Assembly (NCBI RefSeq): GCF_003626635.1
Contig: NZ_RAZT01000004.1
Coordinates: 451,082 to 515,081, forward strand
DNA: 64,000 nucleotides
Direction: 5' to 3'
Source of the DNA: Micromonospora musae
GTDB taxonomy: Bacteria; Actinomycetota; Actinomycetes; Mycobacteriales; Micromonosporaceae
In this document: positions 54,601 to 62,957 of the stretch, piece by piece
How the letters are laid out: every line of letters starts with the position of its first letter
How positions within the stretch are numbered: position 1 is the stretch's first letter
Program-made: the position numbers and the translations under genes
Notes under the pieces: generated by a model
Told to the model about the DNA's origin: nothing
Databases searched by the model: none
Seen by the model: the letters and a program-made list of their open reading frames with translations, nothing else

Positions 54601-56045
54601 TTGAAGCTCGCCACCCGGAGGTCACCGCCGACGTTCACCGGCGCCGAGGTCCGCGGGTTGGTGGCCTTGAAGGTGGTCCGGGCGGGAGCGGCGGTCTCCG
54701 CGCTGACCGGCAGCGTCGGCTGCAGCCGCCACTCGTCGAAGCCGTACGACAGGACGGACGGCCCGAAGGCCTCCACCGAGTCGCCGACCCGCAGCGGGCT
54801 CTCCTTCGACACGTACGGCGGCAGCAGGCCGCCGGTGGAGAGGTTGGTGGTCCGGCCGTCGTCGACGAGGATCCGGCCGCGCTCGTTGGCGGCCGCCACC
54901 TGGTGCGCCTCGTCCGAGCCGGGACGGGCCAGGTCGGTCGGGTTCGCGGCGGGACGGTCGCCGGCGGCGAGCACGACCTCGCCGTACCGGTTGGTGTTGT
55001 AGACCTCGGAGACGGTGTACGCGCCGACCGGGGCGACCAGCATCGACTCGACCGACTCACGGGCGGCGTCGTCGAGCGGCAGGCTGACCGGCACGGGCGC
55101 GGGCAGCGGCGCGTCGTGCGCGCAGACCTGCACGTCGGCCTTGGCGCCGATGGTGACCTGGGTGAGGCCGTTGAACTCGCTCAGGGTGCCGCTGACCCGC
55201 ACCCGGTCGCCGATCGCCACCGACGGGTGGTTGGCGGTGCTGGTCGTCAGGTAGACGAAGACGCCGTCCGAGGCGGTACCCGCCGTGACCGGCCGATCTC
55301 CGCCGCTACCGGCGCTCTGCACGTAGACGCCGTTGTAGCCACCGGTGCGGTGATCGGCGGTGACCACGCCCTCGACGGTGACCCGGGTGCCCGCCAGCGG
55401 GGTGGCGGCGCCGGTGCCCTGGACCTCGGCGATGGTGTGGTCGACGGTGACGGTGCAGCCCACCGGGGGCTCGGGGTCGTCGTCGCCACCGCCGGCCTGG
55501 TTGAGGCTGCCGAAGCTGTTCGGCGCGGCCTCCCGCCACGTGCCGTCGAGCTTCTGCAGGGAGTGGCCGGCCGGGGTGGTCGCGGTCTCCGCGACGCCGA
55601 GGTCGACGGCGGTGCGCCCGTTCGCCGGCCCGCCGGACGCCGTCATGGTGCCCTCGTAGCTGAGGAACTCGGCGACCGTGCCGTCCGGGGCGACGAGCGC
55701 CACGCCGTCGGGCGACCCGTTCTGGATCCCGTCGACCGGGTACGACGCGACGACCACGCCCGTGGCGGGCACCGTGCCGCTGAGGGTCCGCGTGTTGTAC
55801 GCCGCGTTGTTGGCGCCGTTGTAGAGGACGACCTGCCAGCCGGTCAGGTCGTAGCCGACCGGCGCCTGGATCTCGATCGCCTCGCCGGTGTCGGTGCCGG
55901 CGTTGTCGTAGTGGATCTCACTGACGAAGGGCGTGGTCGCCGTCGGCGCGGCGACGGCGGTCGTACTGCTGGCCAGGGTCAGTGCGCTGCCGGCGAGCAG
56001 CACGCCCACCGCAGCCAGTGGTCGTCTGGTCATGTGCCTGTACAT
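51675..56045 (-). CDS. Secreted ExeM/NucH-type nuclease fused to 5'-nucleotidase
   Basis: An extracellular enzyme of 1,456 aa. A signal peptide (about 1-33) precedes a lamin-tail-like domain (about 38-165, FVSEIHYDNAGTDTGEAIEI) and an OB-fold region (about 190-310). The endonuclease/exonuclease/phosphatase domain (about 450-775) has FNVLNYF, VVALEEIENS, VANHLKSKSG, LLGDFNAYT and SDHNPLVVG. A metallophosphatase/5'-nucleotidase domain follows (LLTVNDFHGR, SAGDNIGAS, VGNHEFDKG, VSGHTHQPY), then the 5'-nucleotidase C-domain (NLVADVQLA, IAFMNPGGLRADL). The last 150 residues are a repetitive beta tail (GPVTVHPGASLIVTGG) with no sortase motif. Together the domains could degrade DNA and release phosphate. 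ATG 56045 has GGAGG upstream. Confidence 0.95.
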   Translation of the reverse strand: MYRHMTRRPLAAVGVLLAGSALTLASSTTAVAAPTATTPFVSEIHYDNAGTDTGEAIEIQAPVGYDLTGWQVVLYNGANNAAYNTRTLSGTVPATGVVVASYPVDGIQNGSPDGVALVAPDGTVAEFLSYEGTMTASGGPANGRTAVDLGVAETATTPAGHSLQKLDGTWREAAPNSFGSLNQAGGGDDDPEPPVGCTVTVDHTIAEVQGTGAATPLAGTRVTVEGVVTADHRTGGYNGVYVQSAGSGGDRPVTAGTASDGVFVYLTTSTANHPSVAIGDRVRVSGTLSEFNGLTQVTIGAKADVQVCAHDAPLPAPVPVSLPLDDAARESVESMLVAPVGAYTVSEVYNTNRYGEVVLAAGDRPAANPTDLARPGSDEAHQVAAANERGRILVDDGRTTNLSTGGLLPPYVSKESPLRVGDSVEAFGPSVLSYGFDEWRLQPTLPVSAETAAPARTTFKATNPRTSAPVNVGGDLRVASFNVLNYFVHFGGDARGAADEAALGRQEAKIVSAISALGADVVALEEIENSVRFNPEDPQQALKRLVAALNAKGGAGTWDYVRSPAELPAPAAQDFITTAIIFKPAKAQPKGPARSVNDESVWFNAREPIAQAFTADGVSFIVVANHLKSKSGTGTGDNADTGDGQGSWNGDRVRQAHALATFVDQVKADSGTEDVLLLGDFNAYTHEDPMQVLYGEQYRDLNDTGKATYVFGGESGSLDHALASPSLAARVTGVDVWQINAVESFAFQYDGLPAFYEPSPYRASDHNPLVVGISTGAKPVDLQLLTVNDFHGRLESPATVDGQPVGGAAQLAGLLGQLRAQNPNTAFVSAGDNIGASTFISAIDGDNPTIDALNQMGLAASAVGNHEFDKGAADLTGRVSDRADFPYLGANVYRGNARELPAYSVSTVGGVRVGFVGVVTKQTASLVSPDGIAGLTFRDPVAEANLVAGQLKDGNPDNGEADVVVLLAHEGAATEHIDSAEALAADPVFGPFTRVDATIDAIVSGHTHQPYAFELPVPGTDRLRPVLQAEDYGKRLGKLTLTYDPEAGQVTTADAALVDVVGAPQDPAVAGIVATAKEKAAELGKEHLGSITADVKRAYTDGNEDRGKESALGNLVADVQLAGTKDAGRGGAQIAFMNPGGLRADLLYRTDGTVTYADAFAVQPFANDVVTKSYTGAEIKQALEQQWQPDGASRPVLWLGVSKGFSYTYNPEAPKGSRITSMKLNGAAVDPSGTYRVTVNSFLAAGGDNFTALGGGTDPATTGDNDLTMLVDYFAANSPVTADTAPRSTVGQGGPQCTTTITGRYTRPLVVSAGLTCLENATIAGPVTVHPGASLIVTGGAVNGPISATRPVLFELSGATVAGPVAVSGATGGLRIGAGKVNGPLSLTGNTGGVRIDSVSVSGPVTVTGNSGSQPVVVAANTVGGPLSCSGNTPAPVNESRPNTVKGPATGQCARL

Positions 56046-56257
56046 GAAACTCGGGCCTCCGATGGGAGTAGACCGTCGGAGGATATGGGCAACGGGTGTC
56101 CGCGCGGGAGCCGCCAGATGTACGAGACCTGCCTGGCCACCTGTGGTGACCTGCGGGCGGAAGGCGGCCGCGGGCAGCCGATCGTGGTCGATCCCACAGC
56201 GCACGGCCCGCCGCTGGCACAATGGCCGGACCGTAGAGCCGGAGCCGGGAGGCCAAG

Positions 56258-57001
56258 GTGAGCGAGGAACGCGTCCACCCGAACGAGACCATCCTGCCGC
56301 TGCTGCCCTGCGTGTCACCCCAGGAGACCCTGGCTTTCTGGCGGGCGCTCGGCTTCGCGGTGACCTGGGAGCAGACCAGGCCCTACCTCTACCTGGCCTT
56401 CCGCTGGAGCGGGTTCGAGCTGCACTACGGCAACGCCGCCCCCGGCGTCGACCCGGCGGCCGAACAGACCGGCGGATGCCTGGTGCTCGTCGACGCGGTC
56501 GCGCCGTACCACGCGGCGTTCAGCGGGGCCATGCGTGCCGCCTACGGCAAGGTGCTCGGCAAGGGGCTACCGCGGATCACCCGGTACCGGCCGGGCGCGT
56601 CGCGGTTCAGCGTCGTCGACCCCTCCGGCAACACCATCACCTTCATCCGCCGGGACGAGCCGGAGGAGCTGGAGTACGGCGGCTCGAAGGACCTGGTGGG
56701 GTTGGCCCGGGTGCTCGACAACGCGCGGATCCTGCGCGAGTTCAAGTCGGACGACCGGGCGGCGTTCCGGGCGCTCAACTCCGGGCTGCGCCGGCACGGC
56801 GACGCGGCATCCGCCGTCGAGCAGGCGGTGGCGCTCGCCGGGCTGATCGAGCTCTCGATCGCCCTGGCGGAACCCGAGCGGGTGCCCGACTGGGGTGCGC
56901 GGCTCCAGGCGATCCGGCTGACCAGGTCGGAGCGGGACCAGGTGCGCCACGCCGTGGCGGATCCGGCCGTGCTGGAGCCGTGGCTGCCGGAGGTCGACTG
57001 A
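56258..57001 (+). CDS. VOC-fold (glyoxalase/bleomycin-resistance-like) protein
   Basis: A 247-aa protein whose first 130 residues have the VOC pattern: ETILPLLPCVSPQETLAFW, ALGFAVTWEQ, FRWSGFELHY, then FSVVDPSGNTITFIRR at the end of the module. The C-terminal 100 residues are helical (DLVGLARVLDNARILREFKS), with no motif I recognise. VOC proteins include glyoxalase I, dioxygenases and bleomycin-binding proteins; which one applies is not visible. GTG 56258 has GGGAGG five bases upstream. It is divergent from the nuclease gene. Confidence 0.85.
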   Translation: MSEERVHPNETILPLLPCVSPQETLAFWRALGFAVTWEQTRPYLYLAFRWSGFELHYGNAAPGVDPAAEQTGGCLVLVDAVAPYHAAFSGAMRAAYGKVLGKGLPRITRYRPGASRFSVVDPSGNTITFIRRDEPEELEYGGSKDLVGLARVLDNARILREFKSDDRAAFRALNSGLRRHGDAASAVEQAVALAGLIELSIALAEPERVPDWGARLQAIRLTRSERDQVRHAVADPAVLEPWLPEVD

Positions 57002-57177
57002 CGGCGGCGGGCACGCCGAGGTGACGCGGTGATGTCGGTGGGACCAACCGGTGGTGGCGGAGTTCCGCCATGTCCGGGCTCCGCCAGCGATCATGCCGCC
57101 CGTCGGGCCGTCCGTCGCCCCAGAATCTCCGACGGCGCTGCCGGCCTCCACCGGTGGTCGCCCGGAGGAGGGAATTC

Positions 57178-60100
57178 ATGCGCAGATCCAGATACGGGGC
57201 GCGCCGCGCGAGCGCCACGGTCGCCGCGGCGCTGACGGCGTTGCTCGTACTGCCCACCGGTGCCGTCGCGGCGACGACCCCGACGCCCACGAGCGGCATC
57301 GTGGAGCCGCTGCGGAAGGTGGACCCGCAGCTGCTCGCCGCGGCACGCGGCGGCACCAGCACCACCTTCATGGTCGACCTAACCGGGGAGGCCGAGCTGG
57401 ACGGGGCGGAGCTCGACCGCGTCGAGCGCGCCGCCGGTGGTCGGGCCGGCCGGGTCGCCCGCACGACCCGGGTCTACCAGACCAAGGTCGCGCACGCGGA
57501 GCGGACCCAGCGCGGACTGCGGGAGCTGCTGCGGGACCGGCACGCCGAATTCACCCCGTTCTGGATCGCGAACGTCATCGAGGTGACCGGTGATCTGGAC
57601 CTGCTGACCGAGCTGGCCGGCCGTTCGGACGTCGCCCGGATCACCGCGGTCGGCGTGACGACGCTGGAGGAGCCGGTCCGTACCGCCGGCGCGGACGCCG
57701 ACGACGCGCCGCTGCTGTGGAACCTCGGCGCGGTCGGCGCCGACAAGGTGTGGCGCGAGTACGGCACCCGGGGCGAGGGCGTCGTCGTCGGCAGCGTCGA
57801 CTCCGGGGTGCAGTACGACCACCCGTCGCTGGTGCGCCAGTATCGCGGCAACAACGGTGACGGCACCTTCACCCACGACTACAACTGGTACGACCCCACC
57901 GGGTTCTGCATGTCCGAGGGGCCCTGCGACAACGCCGGGCACGGCACGCACACCGTCGGCTCGATGGTCGGCGACGACGGCGCCGGGCACGTCACCGGGG
58001 TCGCCCCGGGCGCGACCTGGATCGCGGCGAAGGGCTGCGAGCTCACCTACTGCACCGACGCGTCGCTGCTGGCGGCCGGGCAGTGGATGCTCGCCCCGAC
58101 CGACCGCGACGGCGCGAACCCGCGCCCGGAGCTGTCGCCGGACATCGTGAACAACTCCTGGGGCGGCACCGGCGGCGACCCGCACATGTACGACGCGATC
58201 GTCGACTCCTGGGTGGCCGCCGGCATCTTCCCGGTCTTCGCCGTCGGCAACGAGGCGGAGCAGGCGCCGGAGCCGTGCGGCTCGGCGGGCCACCCCGCCA
58301 CCAACCCGCGGACGTACGCGGTCGGCGCGACCGGCCCGGACGGCCTGATCACCGCCTTCTCCAGCCGCGGTCCGGGCCGCGACGGCGCGGTTCGGCCGGA
58401 CATCACGGCCCCCGGCGCGCAGATCCTCTCCACCCTGCCCGGCGGTGAGTACGGCTACATGGACGGCACCTCGATGGCCGCTCCGCACGTCGCGGGTGCG
58501 GTCGCGCTGGCCTGGTCGGCGGTGCCGAACCTGCGGCGGGACGTGGCGACCACCCGGGAGCTGATGGACCGCACCGCGCACGACGTCGACGACGCGCAGT
58601 GCGGCGGCACCCCGGCCGACAACAACGTCTACGGCGAGGGCCGGCTGGACGCCTACGACCTGGTGACCCAGGCCTCGACTGCGCAGCTCGGGGGCGTCGT
58701 GGTGCACGCGGAGCGCGACGGACGCCCGCTGGCCGGGTCGCGGGTCACCCTGACCTCCGACCTGGTCACCCGGACGGCCCGCACCGACGCGCACGGCACG
58801 GTCCAGCTGGGCCGGGTGCCGGCGGGGGAGTACACGCTGACCGCGACCTACTTCGGACAGCGGACCCAGCGGCGGACGATCACCGTGTCGCAGAGCGGCA
58901 CGGTGAACCTGACCCTGGACCTCTCCGAGGTCGCCCCGTGGCAGCCGGTGGGCGGCCGGGTCACCGACCCGAACGGCAAGCCGGTCGCCGGCGCGCGGTT
59001 GACGCTCGCCGACGAGTCGTTCCCCGGCTTCGTCACCGACGCCAAGGGTCGTTACGCAGGGACGCTGCCCGAGGCCGACTACGACCTGCTGGTCGAGTAC
59101 GGACGCTGGCTCGCCCCGCGGACGGTCGCGGTGACCGTGGACGGACCGGAGACCGTCGACGTGGCGCTCGCCGCCAAGGCCGACCGGCACGGCTACGCGG
59201 CCGGGGTGGTCGCCGGCAAGTGGGACGACGGCGGCAAGGTGCTCGCGCTCACCGGTGACACCGCGAGCAAGGGGCTCGACCTGCCGTTCCCGATGACCTT
59301 CTACGGCACCACGTACGACCGGATCACCGTGCACACCGACGGCTACCTGACCTTCGGCACGGACGCCGCCGCCTCTGTCGGCGCCAACGGACCGCTGCCC
59401 GCCCCGGCGGTGTCGGCTCCGGCCGTCTACGCGTTCTGGGACGACCTGGTCCTGGACCACGCCTCGACCGTGCGGACGAAGAGCACCGGGTCGGGGAAGA
59501 ACCGGCAGCTCCTGGTCAGCTGGGTGCGGGCCGCGCTCAAGAGCGACCCGAAGGTTCGGGTCGACGTGCAGGCGCGGCTCGGCGAGAACGGCACCGTCGC
59601 CCTCCGGTACCGCAAGCTCGGTGCCGGTTCGGCGGCGGCCGGCGGCTCGGCGACGGTCGGCATCGAGGACGGCAGCGGCACCGACGCGTTGACGTACTCG
59701 CGGGACGAGGCGGTGCTCGACGCGGAGGCCGCGGTCACCTTCGAGGTGCCCGGCCGGGGCCTGCTGCGCGGCACGGTCCGCGACGCGAACGACCGTCAGC
59801 CCCTGGCGGGCGCGACGGTGCGGGTCGAGTCGCCGAACGCGCGGCTACCGATCACCGCGACCACCGACGCGGAGGGCTTCTACCAGCTGGAGGCGCCGGC
59901 CGGGCCGGTCACCGTGACCGCGATGCAGCCCGGCTACGAGCTGCCGCCGGCCACCGCCACCGTGGTCGAGACCAGGGTGGTCACGCAGGACCTCGCGCTG
60001 CGTACGCCGCTGCTGCTGGCGAACCGGAGCGCGGTGTCGGTGAGCGCCCGGGCCGGACAGACCCGGACCGCGACGGTGACCCTCGCCAACAAGGGCGACC

Positions 60101-61044
60101 TGCCGGCCACCTGGTTGGCGAGGGAGATCGACTCGCCGACCCCGCCAGCGGGTGTGCCCGGCAAGGTGCTCGGCTCCTTCGCCGTGAAGGACTTCTACTA
60201 CGCGTTCGGTGTCGGCTACCGCAACGGCGAGTTGATCGTGTCGAACTCGTACCTGTTCGGACAGCTGCAGCGCTTCTCCACCGACGGCACGTCGCTGGCC
60301 AAGGGGGTGCTCGACATCGGCGGCTGGCCCTCGGACATGGCCTACGTGCCGGGGCGGGACCTGATGTGCGCGCCGAAGATGTCGATCGTCGGGGAGCTGC
60401 CGATCGTCTGCTTCGACCCGGACACGTTGGAGGTCAAGGAGACGATCAGCGGGACGTGGGCGGGCAAGCTCTACTACGGGCTGGCCTACCGCGCCGCGGA
60501 CGACACCTTCTACCTCAGCGGCGACGGGGTCATCCGGCACCTCGCCGGGCTGTCTCACTCGCAGCCGGGCTCGGTGCTGGGGGAGTGCACCCCGCCGGTG
60601 CCGTGGATGACGGGGCTCGCCCTCAACGAGGAGCAGAACGTGCTGTGGGGCATCAACCAGGATGCGAAGGAGTCGATCTGGGCGATGGAACCGGACACCT
60701 GCCGGGCGCTCGCCTCGGTGCCCGACCCGGACCCGAACCCGCTGAGCGGCGCCGGGCTCGACATCGACGAACAGGGCAACCTCTGGACGGTGGCGTTCCG
60801 GAACCAGCCGTTCGCCAGCAAGGTCTACCACGTGGACGGCTCGCTGCCCGGGTACAGCGACGTGTCGTGGCTGTCGGCCGGAGCCTCCGGTGCGGTGGCG
60901 CCGGGGGAGAAGGCCACGTTGACCGTCACGGTCGACACCACCGGCCTGGCCCCGGGCAGGTACGTCGCCACGCTGCTGGTCACGAACAACGGCGCGAAGG
61001 GGGCGGCGACCCCGGTCACCGTCTCGGTGACCGTCACCAGGTGA
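57178..61044 (+). CDS. Secreted S8 (subtilisin) protease with beta-propeller C-terminus
   Basis: A secreted protease of 1,288 aa. It has a signal peptide (about 1-31), a propeptide-like region (about 35-165) and a subtilase domain with an intact triad: Asp208 (GSVDSGVQ), His255 (AGHGTHTVG) and Ser432 (DGTSMAAPHVAG). Carboxypeptidase-regulatory-like beta repeats follow (VVVHAERDGRPLAGSRVT; GRVTDPNGKPVAGARLT; GTVRDANDRQPLAGATVR). The C-terminal region places a beta-propeller-like stretch (DFYYAFGVGYRNGELIVSNS ... NVLWGINQDAKESIWAM) between two halves of an Ig/BACON-like domain (VSVSARAGQTRTATVTLAN and KATLTVTVDTTGLAPGRY). ATG 57178 has GGAGGAGG upstream. Confidence 0.93.
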   Translation: MRRSRYGARRASATVAAALTALLVLPTGAVAATTPTPTSGIVEPLRKVDPQLLAAARGGTSTTFMVDLTGEAELDGAELDRVERAAGGRAGRVARTTRVYQTKVAHAERTQRGLRELLRDRHAEFTPFWIANVIEVTGDLDLLTELAGRSDVARITAVGVTTLEEPVRTAGADADDAPLLWNLGAVGADKVWREYGTRGEGVVVGSVDSGVQYDHPSLVRQYRGNNGDGTFTHDYNWYDPTGFCMSEGPCDNAGHGTHTVGSMVGDDGAGHVTGVAPGATWIAAKGCELTYCTDASLLAAGQWMLAPTDRDGANPRPELSPDIVNNSWGGTGGDPHMYDAIVDSWVAAGIFPVFAVGNEAEQAPEPCGSAGHPATNPRTYAVGATGPDGLITAFSSRGPGRDGAVRPDITAPGAQILSTLPGGEYGYMDGTSMAAPHVAGAVALAWSAVPNLRRDVATTRELMDRTAHDVDDAQCGGTPADNNVYGEGRLDAYDLVTQASTAQLGGVVVHAERDGRPLAGSRVTLTSDLVTRTARTDAHGTVQLGRVPAGEYTLTATYFGQRTQRRTITVSQSGTVNLTLDLSEVAPWQPVGGRVTDPNGKPVAGARLTLADESFPGFVTDAKGRYAGTLPEADYDLLVEYGRWLAPRTVAVTVDGPETVDVALAAKADRHGYAAGVVAGKWDDGGKVLALTGDTASKGLDLPFPMTFYGTTYDRITVHTDGYLTFGTDAAASVGANGPLPAPAVSAPAVYAFWDDLVLDHASTVRTKSTGSGKNRQLLVSWVRAALKSDPKVRVDVQARLGENGTVALRYRKLGAGSAAAGGSATVGIEDGSGTDALTYSRDEAVLDAEAAVTFEVPGRGLLRGTVRDANDRQPLAGATVRVESPNARLPITATTDAEGFYQLEAPAGPVTVTAMQPGYELPPATATVVETRVVTQDLALRTPLLLANRSAVSVSARAGQTRTATVTLANKGDLPATWLAREIDSPTPPAGVPGKVLGSFAVKDFYYAFGVGYRNGELIVSNSYLFGQLQRFSTDGTSLAKGVLDIGGWPSDMAYVPGRDLMCAPKMSIVGELPIVCFDPDTLEVKETISGTWAGKLYYGLAYRAADDTFYLSGDGVIRHLAGLSHSQPGSVLGECTPPVPWMTGLALNEEQNVLWGINQDAKESIWAMEPDTCRALASVPDPDPNPLSGAGLDIDEQGNLWTVAFRNQPFASKVYHVDGSLPGYSDVSWLSAGASGAVAPGEKATLTVTVDTTGLAPGRYVATLLVTNNGAKGAATPVTVSVTVTR

Positions 61045-61049
61045 CCGTC

Positions 61050-61084
61050 GGGCCCCGCCGGCCGCTCGCCGGGTGGCGGGGCCC
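61050..61084. terminator. Terminator between convergent genes
   Basis: GGGCCCCGCC (61050-61059) pairs perfectly with 61075-61084 around a 15-base loop, just after the protease stop and 56 bases from the convergent end of the regulator gene. Confidence 0.75.
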
Positions 61085-61139
61085 GCTGCGGATCCTCGCG
61101 AACCGTCCCGCCGCAGTTCGGTGGGGCGGTTCGTGGGGG

Positions 61140-62177
61140 TCAGAGCCAGTTGTTGCGGGCGACGAACCAGCCGAGCTGCATCCGGGTGGCGCTGCCGCTG
61201 ACGTCCATGAGCTGCCGCAGCCGCCGCTGCACGGTACGCAGTGAGATGCCCAGCTGGGAGGCGACCGCCTTGTCCGGCAGCCCGGTCATCAGCAGGGAGA
61301 GGATCTGCCGGTCGGTCGGCGTCGGCACCGTCCAGCGGTCGGCGTCGTCGAGCACGGTGGTGGCCGGGGCGAGGCGCAGCGGCGTGGCCCGCTCCCAGAT
61401 CTCGGTGAAGAGCGCCACGAGCACCTCAACCCAGGTGGCGCCGCGTACCACCAGCGCCCAGGGCTCGACGGTGTCGTCGCGGGACGGGAAGGAGAGCAAC
61501 CCCATCCGGCGGTCCGCCACGGCGAGCTTCGCGGGGACGTCCGTGGCGACCCGGGCCTGCTCGCCGGCGGCGATGAAGCGACCGATGTGGGTCGAGGCCC
61601 CCGGCCGTTCCAGGCCGCGCCGGTCGTAGACCACGCGGAAGCGTACGCCCCGATCCAGCAGCTCCAGCTCCGCCGGGTTGTCGGAGAAGTCGGCCGCGTA
61701 CGGGGGTCGCTCGAACCCGAGCACCTCCTCCTCGGCGCCGCGCAGGAACTGGTCGAAGGTCTGCAGGATCGCGGTCACCCCGACGACCATCTGGACGCCC
61801 GGATCCGCCGGCTCCGCCGCGCGCTGCTGCCGCAGCCACTCCCGCAGGTCGATCCGCGCCTCCTGGAGTTCGCGGATGCGCTGGGTCAGCAGGGAGTCGA
61901 TGGCCAGGTCGGGGGAGGTCGCGGCGGCCTGCTCGCCGGCCACCCGGACGAGGCCGTGGCGGGTGAGCGCGTCGAGCGCCGCGACGACCTGACCGGAGTC
62001 GGCGGCGAAGCGCTGCGCGAGCTCCGTCGCGGTGCCCGGGTGCCCACCGGCCAACGCCAGGTAGAGCTTCTCTTCCAACTCGGTCAGACCGAACGCGCTC
62101 AGCACTCTCCACCACACCCGACTCGCTCGGCCCCACCGGTGGCGCGGGGCGCTGCGTTGATCTTGGAGCGTTCCCAT
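61140..62177 (-). CDS. TrmB-like/LuxR-type transcription regulator
   Basis: A protein of about 345 aa with two DNA-binding regions. The N-terminal TrmB-like winged helix is at about residues 28-80 (LTELEEKLYLALAGGHPGTA, LDALTRHGLVRV), followed by a helical segment and a TrmB-type effector domain (about 115-265). The C-terminal LuxR HTH reads DRQILSLLMTGLPDKAVAS and LGISLRTVQRRLRQL (about 285-335). This domain pairing is common in actinomycetes, often near secreted or stress genes. ATG 62177 lacks a clear ribosome binding site and a later GTG is possible. It is divergent from DUF305 across 81 bases. Confidence 0.88.
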   Translation of the reverse strand: MGTLQDQRSAPRHRWGRASRVWWRVLSAFGLTELEEKLYLALAGGHPGTATELAQRFAADSGQVVAALDALTRHGLVRVAGEQAAATSPDLAIDSLLTQRIRELQEARIDLREWLRQQRAAEPADPGVQMVVGVTAILQTFDQFLRGAEEEVLGFERPPYAADFSDNPAELELLDRGVRFRVVYDRRGLERPGASTHIGRFIAAGEQARVATDVPAKLAVADRRMGLLSFPSRDDTVEPWALVVRGATWVEVLVALFTEIWERATPLRLAPATTVLDDADRWTVPTPTDRQILSLLMTGLPDKAVASQLGISLRTVQRRLRQLMDVSGSATRMQLGWFVARNNWL

Positions 62178-62258
62178 CAGGAGCGTCAAGGGCTGCTGAG
62201 CAGCCCACCCGTCCGGCCTCTCGTGGGACGGGCCGAATTCCGCTACGGTGATCGAATC

Positions 62259-62942
62259 GTGTTCTCCTCTCGTCGCCGTATCGTTCTCGCCGCCGTGGCC
62301 GCCGCCGTCGTCCTCGGTGGGGCTGCCGTCGCCGCGGCCCAGCTCACCGGCGACGCCCCGGCGGGGCCGGTCGCCGCGCCCCGGGTCGTCCAGCCCGGCG
62401 CGCCCGGTCAGAGCGGCCGCGCCCTCTCGCCGGCCGAGCAGTCCCAGCTGCCCGCGCCTCCGAAGCACACCGCGGCCGACACCCAGTTCATGCAGCGGAT
62501 GATCGCGCACCACGTGCAGGCGCTGGACATGACCGGGCTCGTCGCGGAACGCGCTACCAGCAAGGAAGTCTCGCTGATCGCCAAGCGGATCGAGACGTCG
62601 CAGCGCGACGAGATCGCGCAGATGCAGCAGTGGCTCACCGACCGCGGCGAACAGCTCCCGGGGCCGCACGAGCACCACGCCGACCACGACGCGGTGATGC
62701 CGGGCATGCTCACCCCCGAGCAGCTGGCGGAGCTGGCGAAGACCCGAGGTGAGCAGTTCGACCGGCTCTTCCTCGACCGCATGATCCGGCACCACGAGGG
62801 CGCGCTCACCATGGTGCAGCAGCTCTACGCGGCCGGCGGCGGGCTGGAGCCGGCGAGCGACCGGTTCGCCCGGGAGGTCAACGCCGACCAGGGCATCGAG
62901 ATCCGCAGCATGCGGGAGCTGCAGGCGCGCCTCGCCGGCTAG
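62259..62942 (+). CDS. DUF305-family secreted or membrane protein
   Basis: A 227-aa protein with an N-terminal signal or anchor (SSRRRIVLAAVAAAVVLGG, about 2-26). The DUF305 ferritin-like repeats follow: FMQRMIAHHVQALDM with EVSLIAKRIETSQRDEI, and LDRMIRHHEGALTMVQQL with QGIEIRSMREL. The His pairs and conserved Met residues suggest metal binding, and DUF305 proteins are often linked to copper or iron. The start is GTG 62259, with no ribosome binding site. The stop codon TAG (62940-62942) touches the left end of an insertion sequence, so the gene is intact but its downstream region has been replaced. Confidence 0.88.
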   Translation: MFSSRRRIVLAAVAAAVVLGGAAVAAAQLTGDAPAGPVAAPRVVQPGAPGQSGRALSPAEQSQLPAPPKHTAADTQFMQRMIAHHVQALDMTGLVAERATSKEVSLIAKRIETSQRDEIAQMQQWLTDRGEQLPGPHEHHADHDAVMPGMLTPEQLAELAKTRGEQFDRLFLDRMIRHHEGALTMVQQLYAAGGGLEPASDRFAREVNADQGIEIRSMRELQARLAG

Positions 62943-62957
62943 GTCCTGTCCTGCCGA

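Noticed and set aside
52056..56261. 1,401-codon plus-strand frame opposite the nuclease gene
   Set aside because: The minus strand carries the clear ExeM/5'-nucleotidase domains; the plus product is Arg/Asp/Val repeats typical of shadows.
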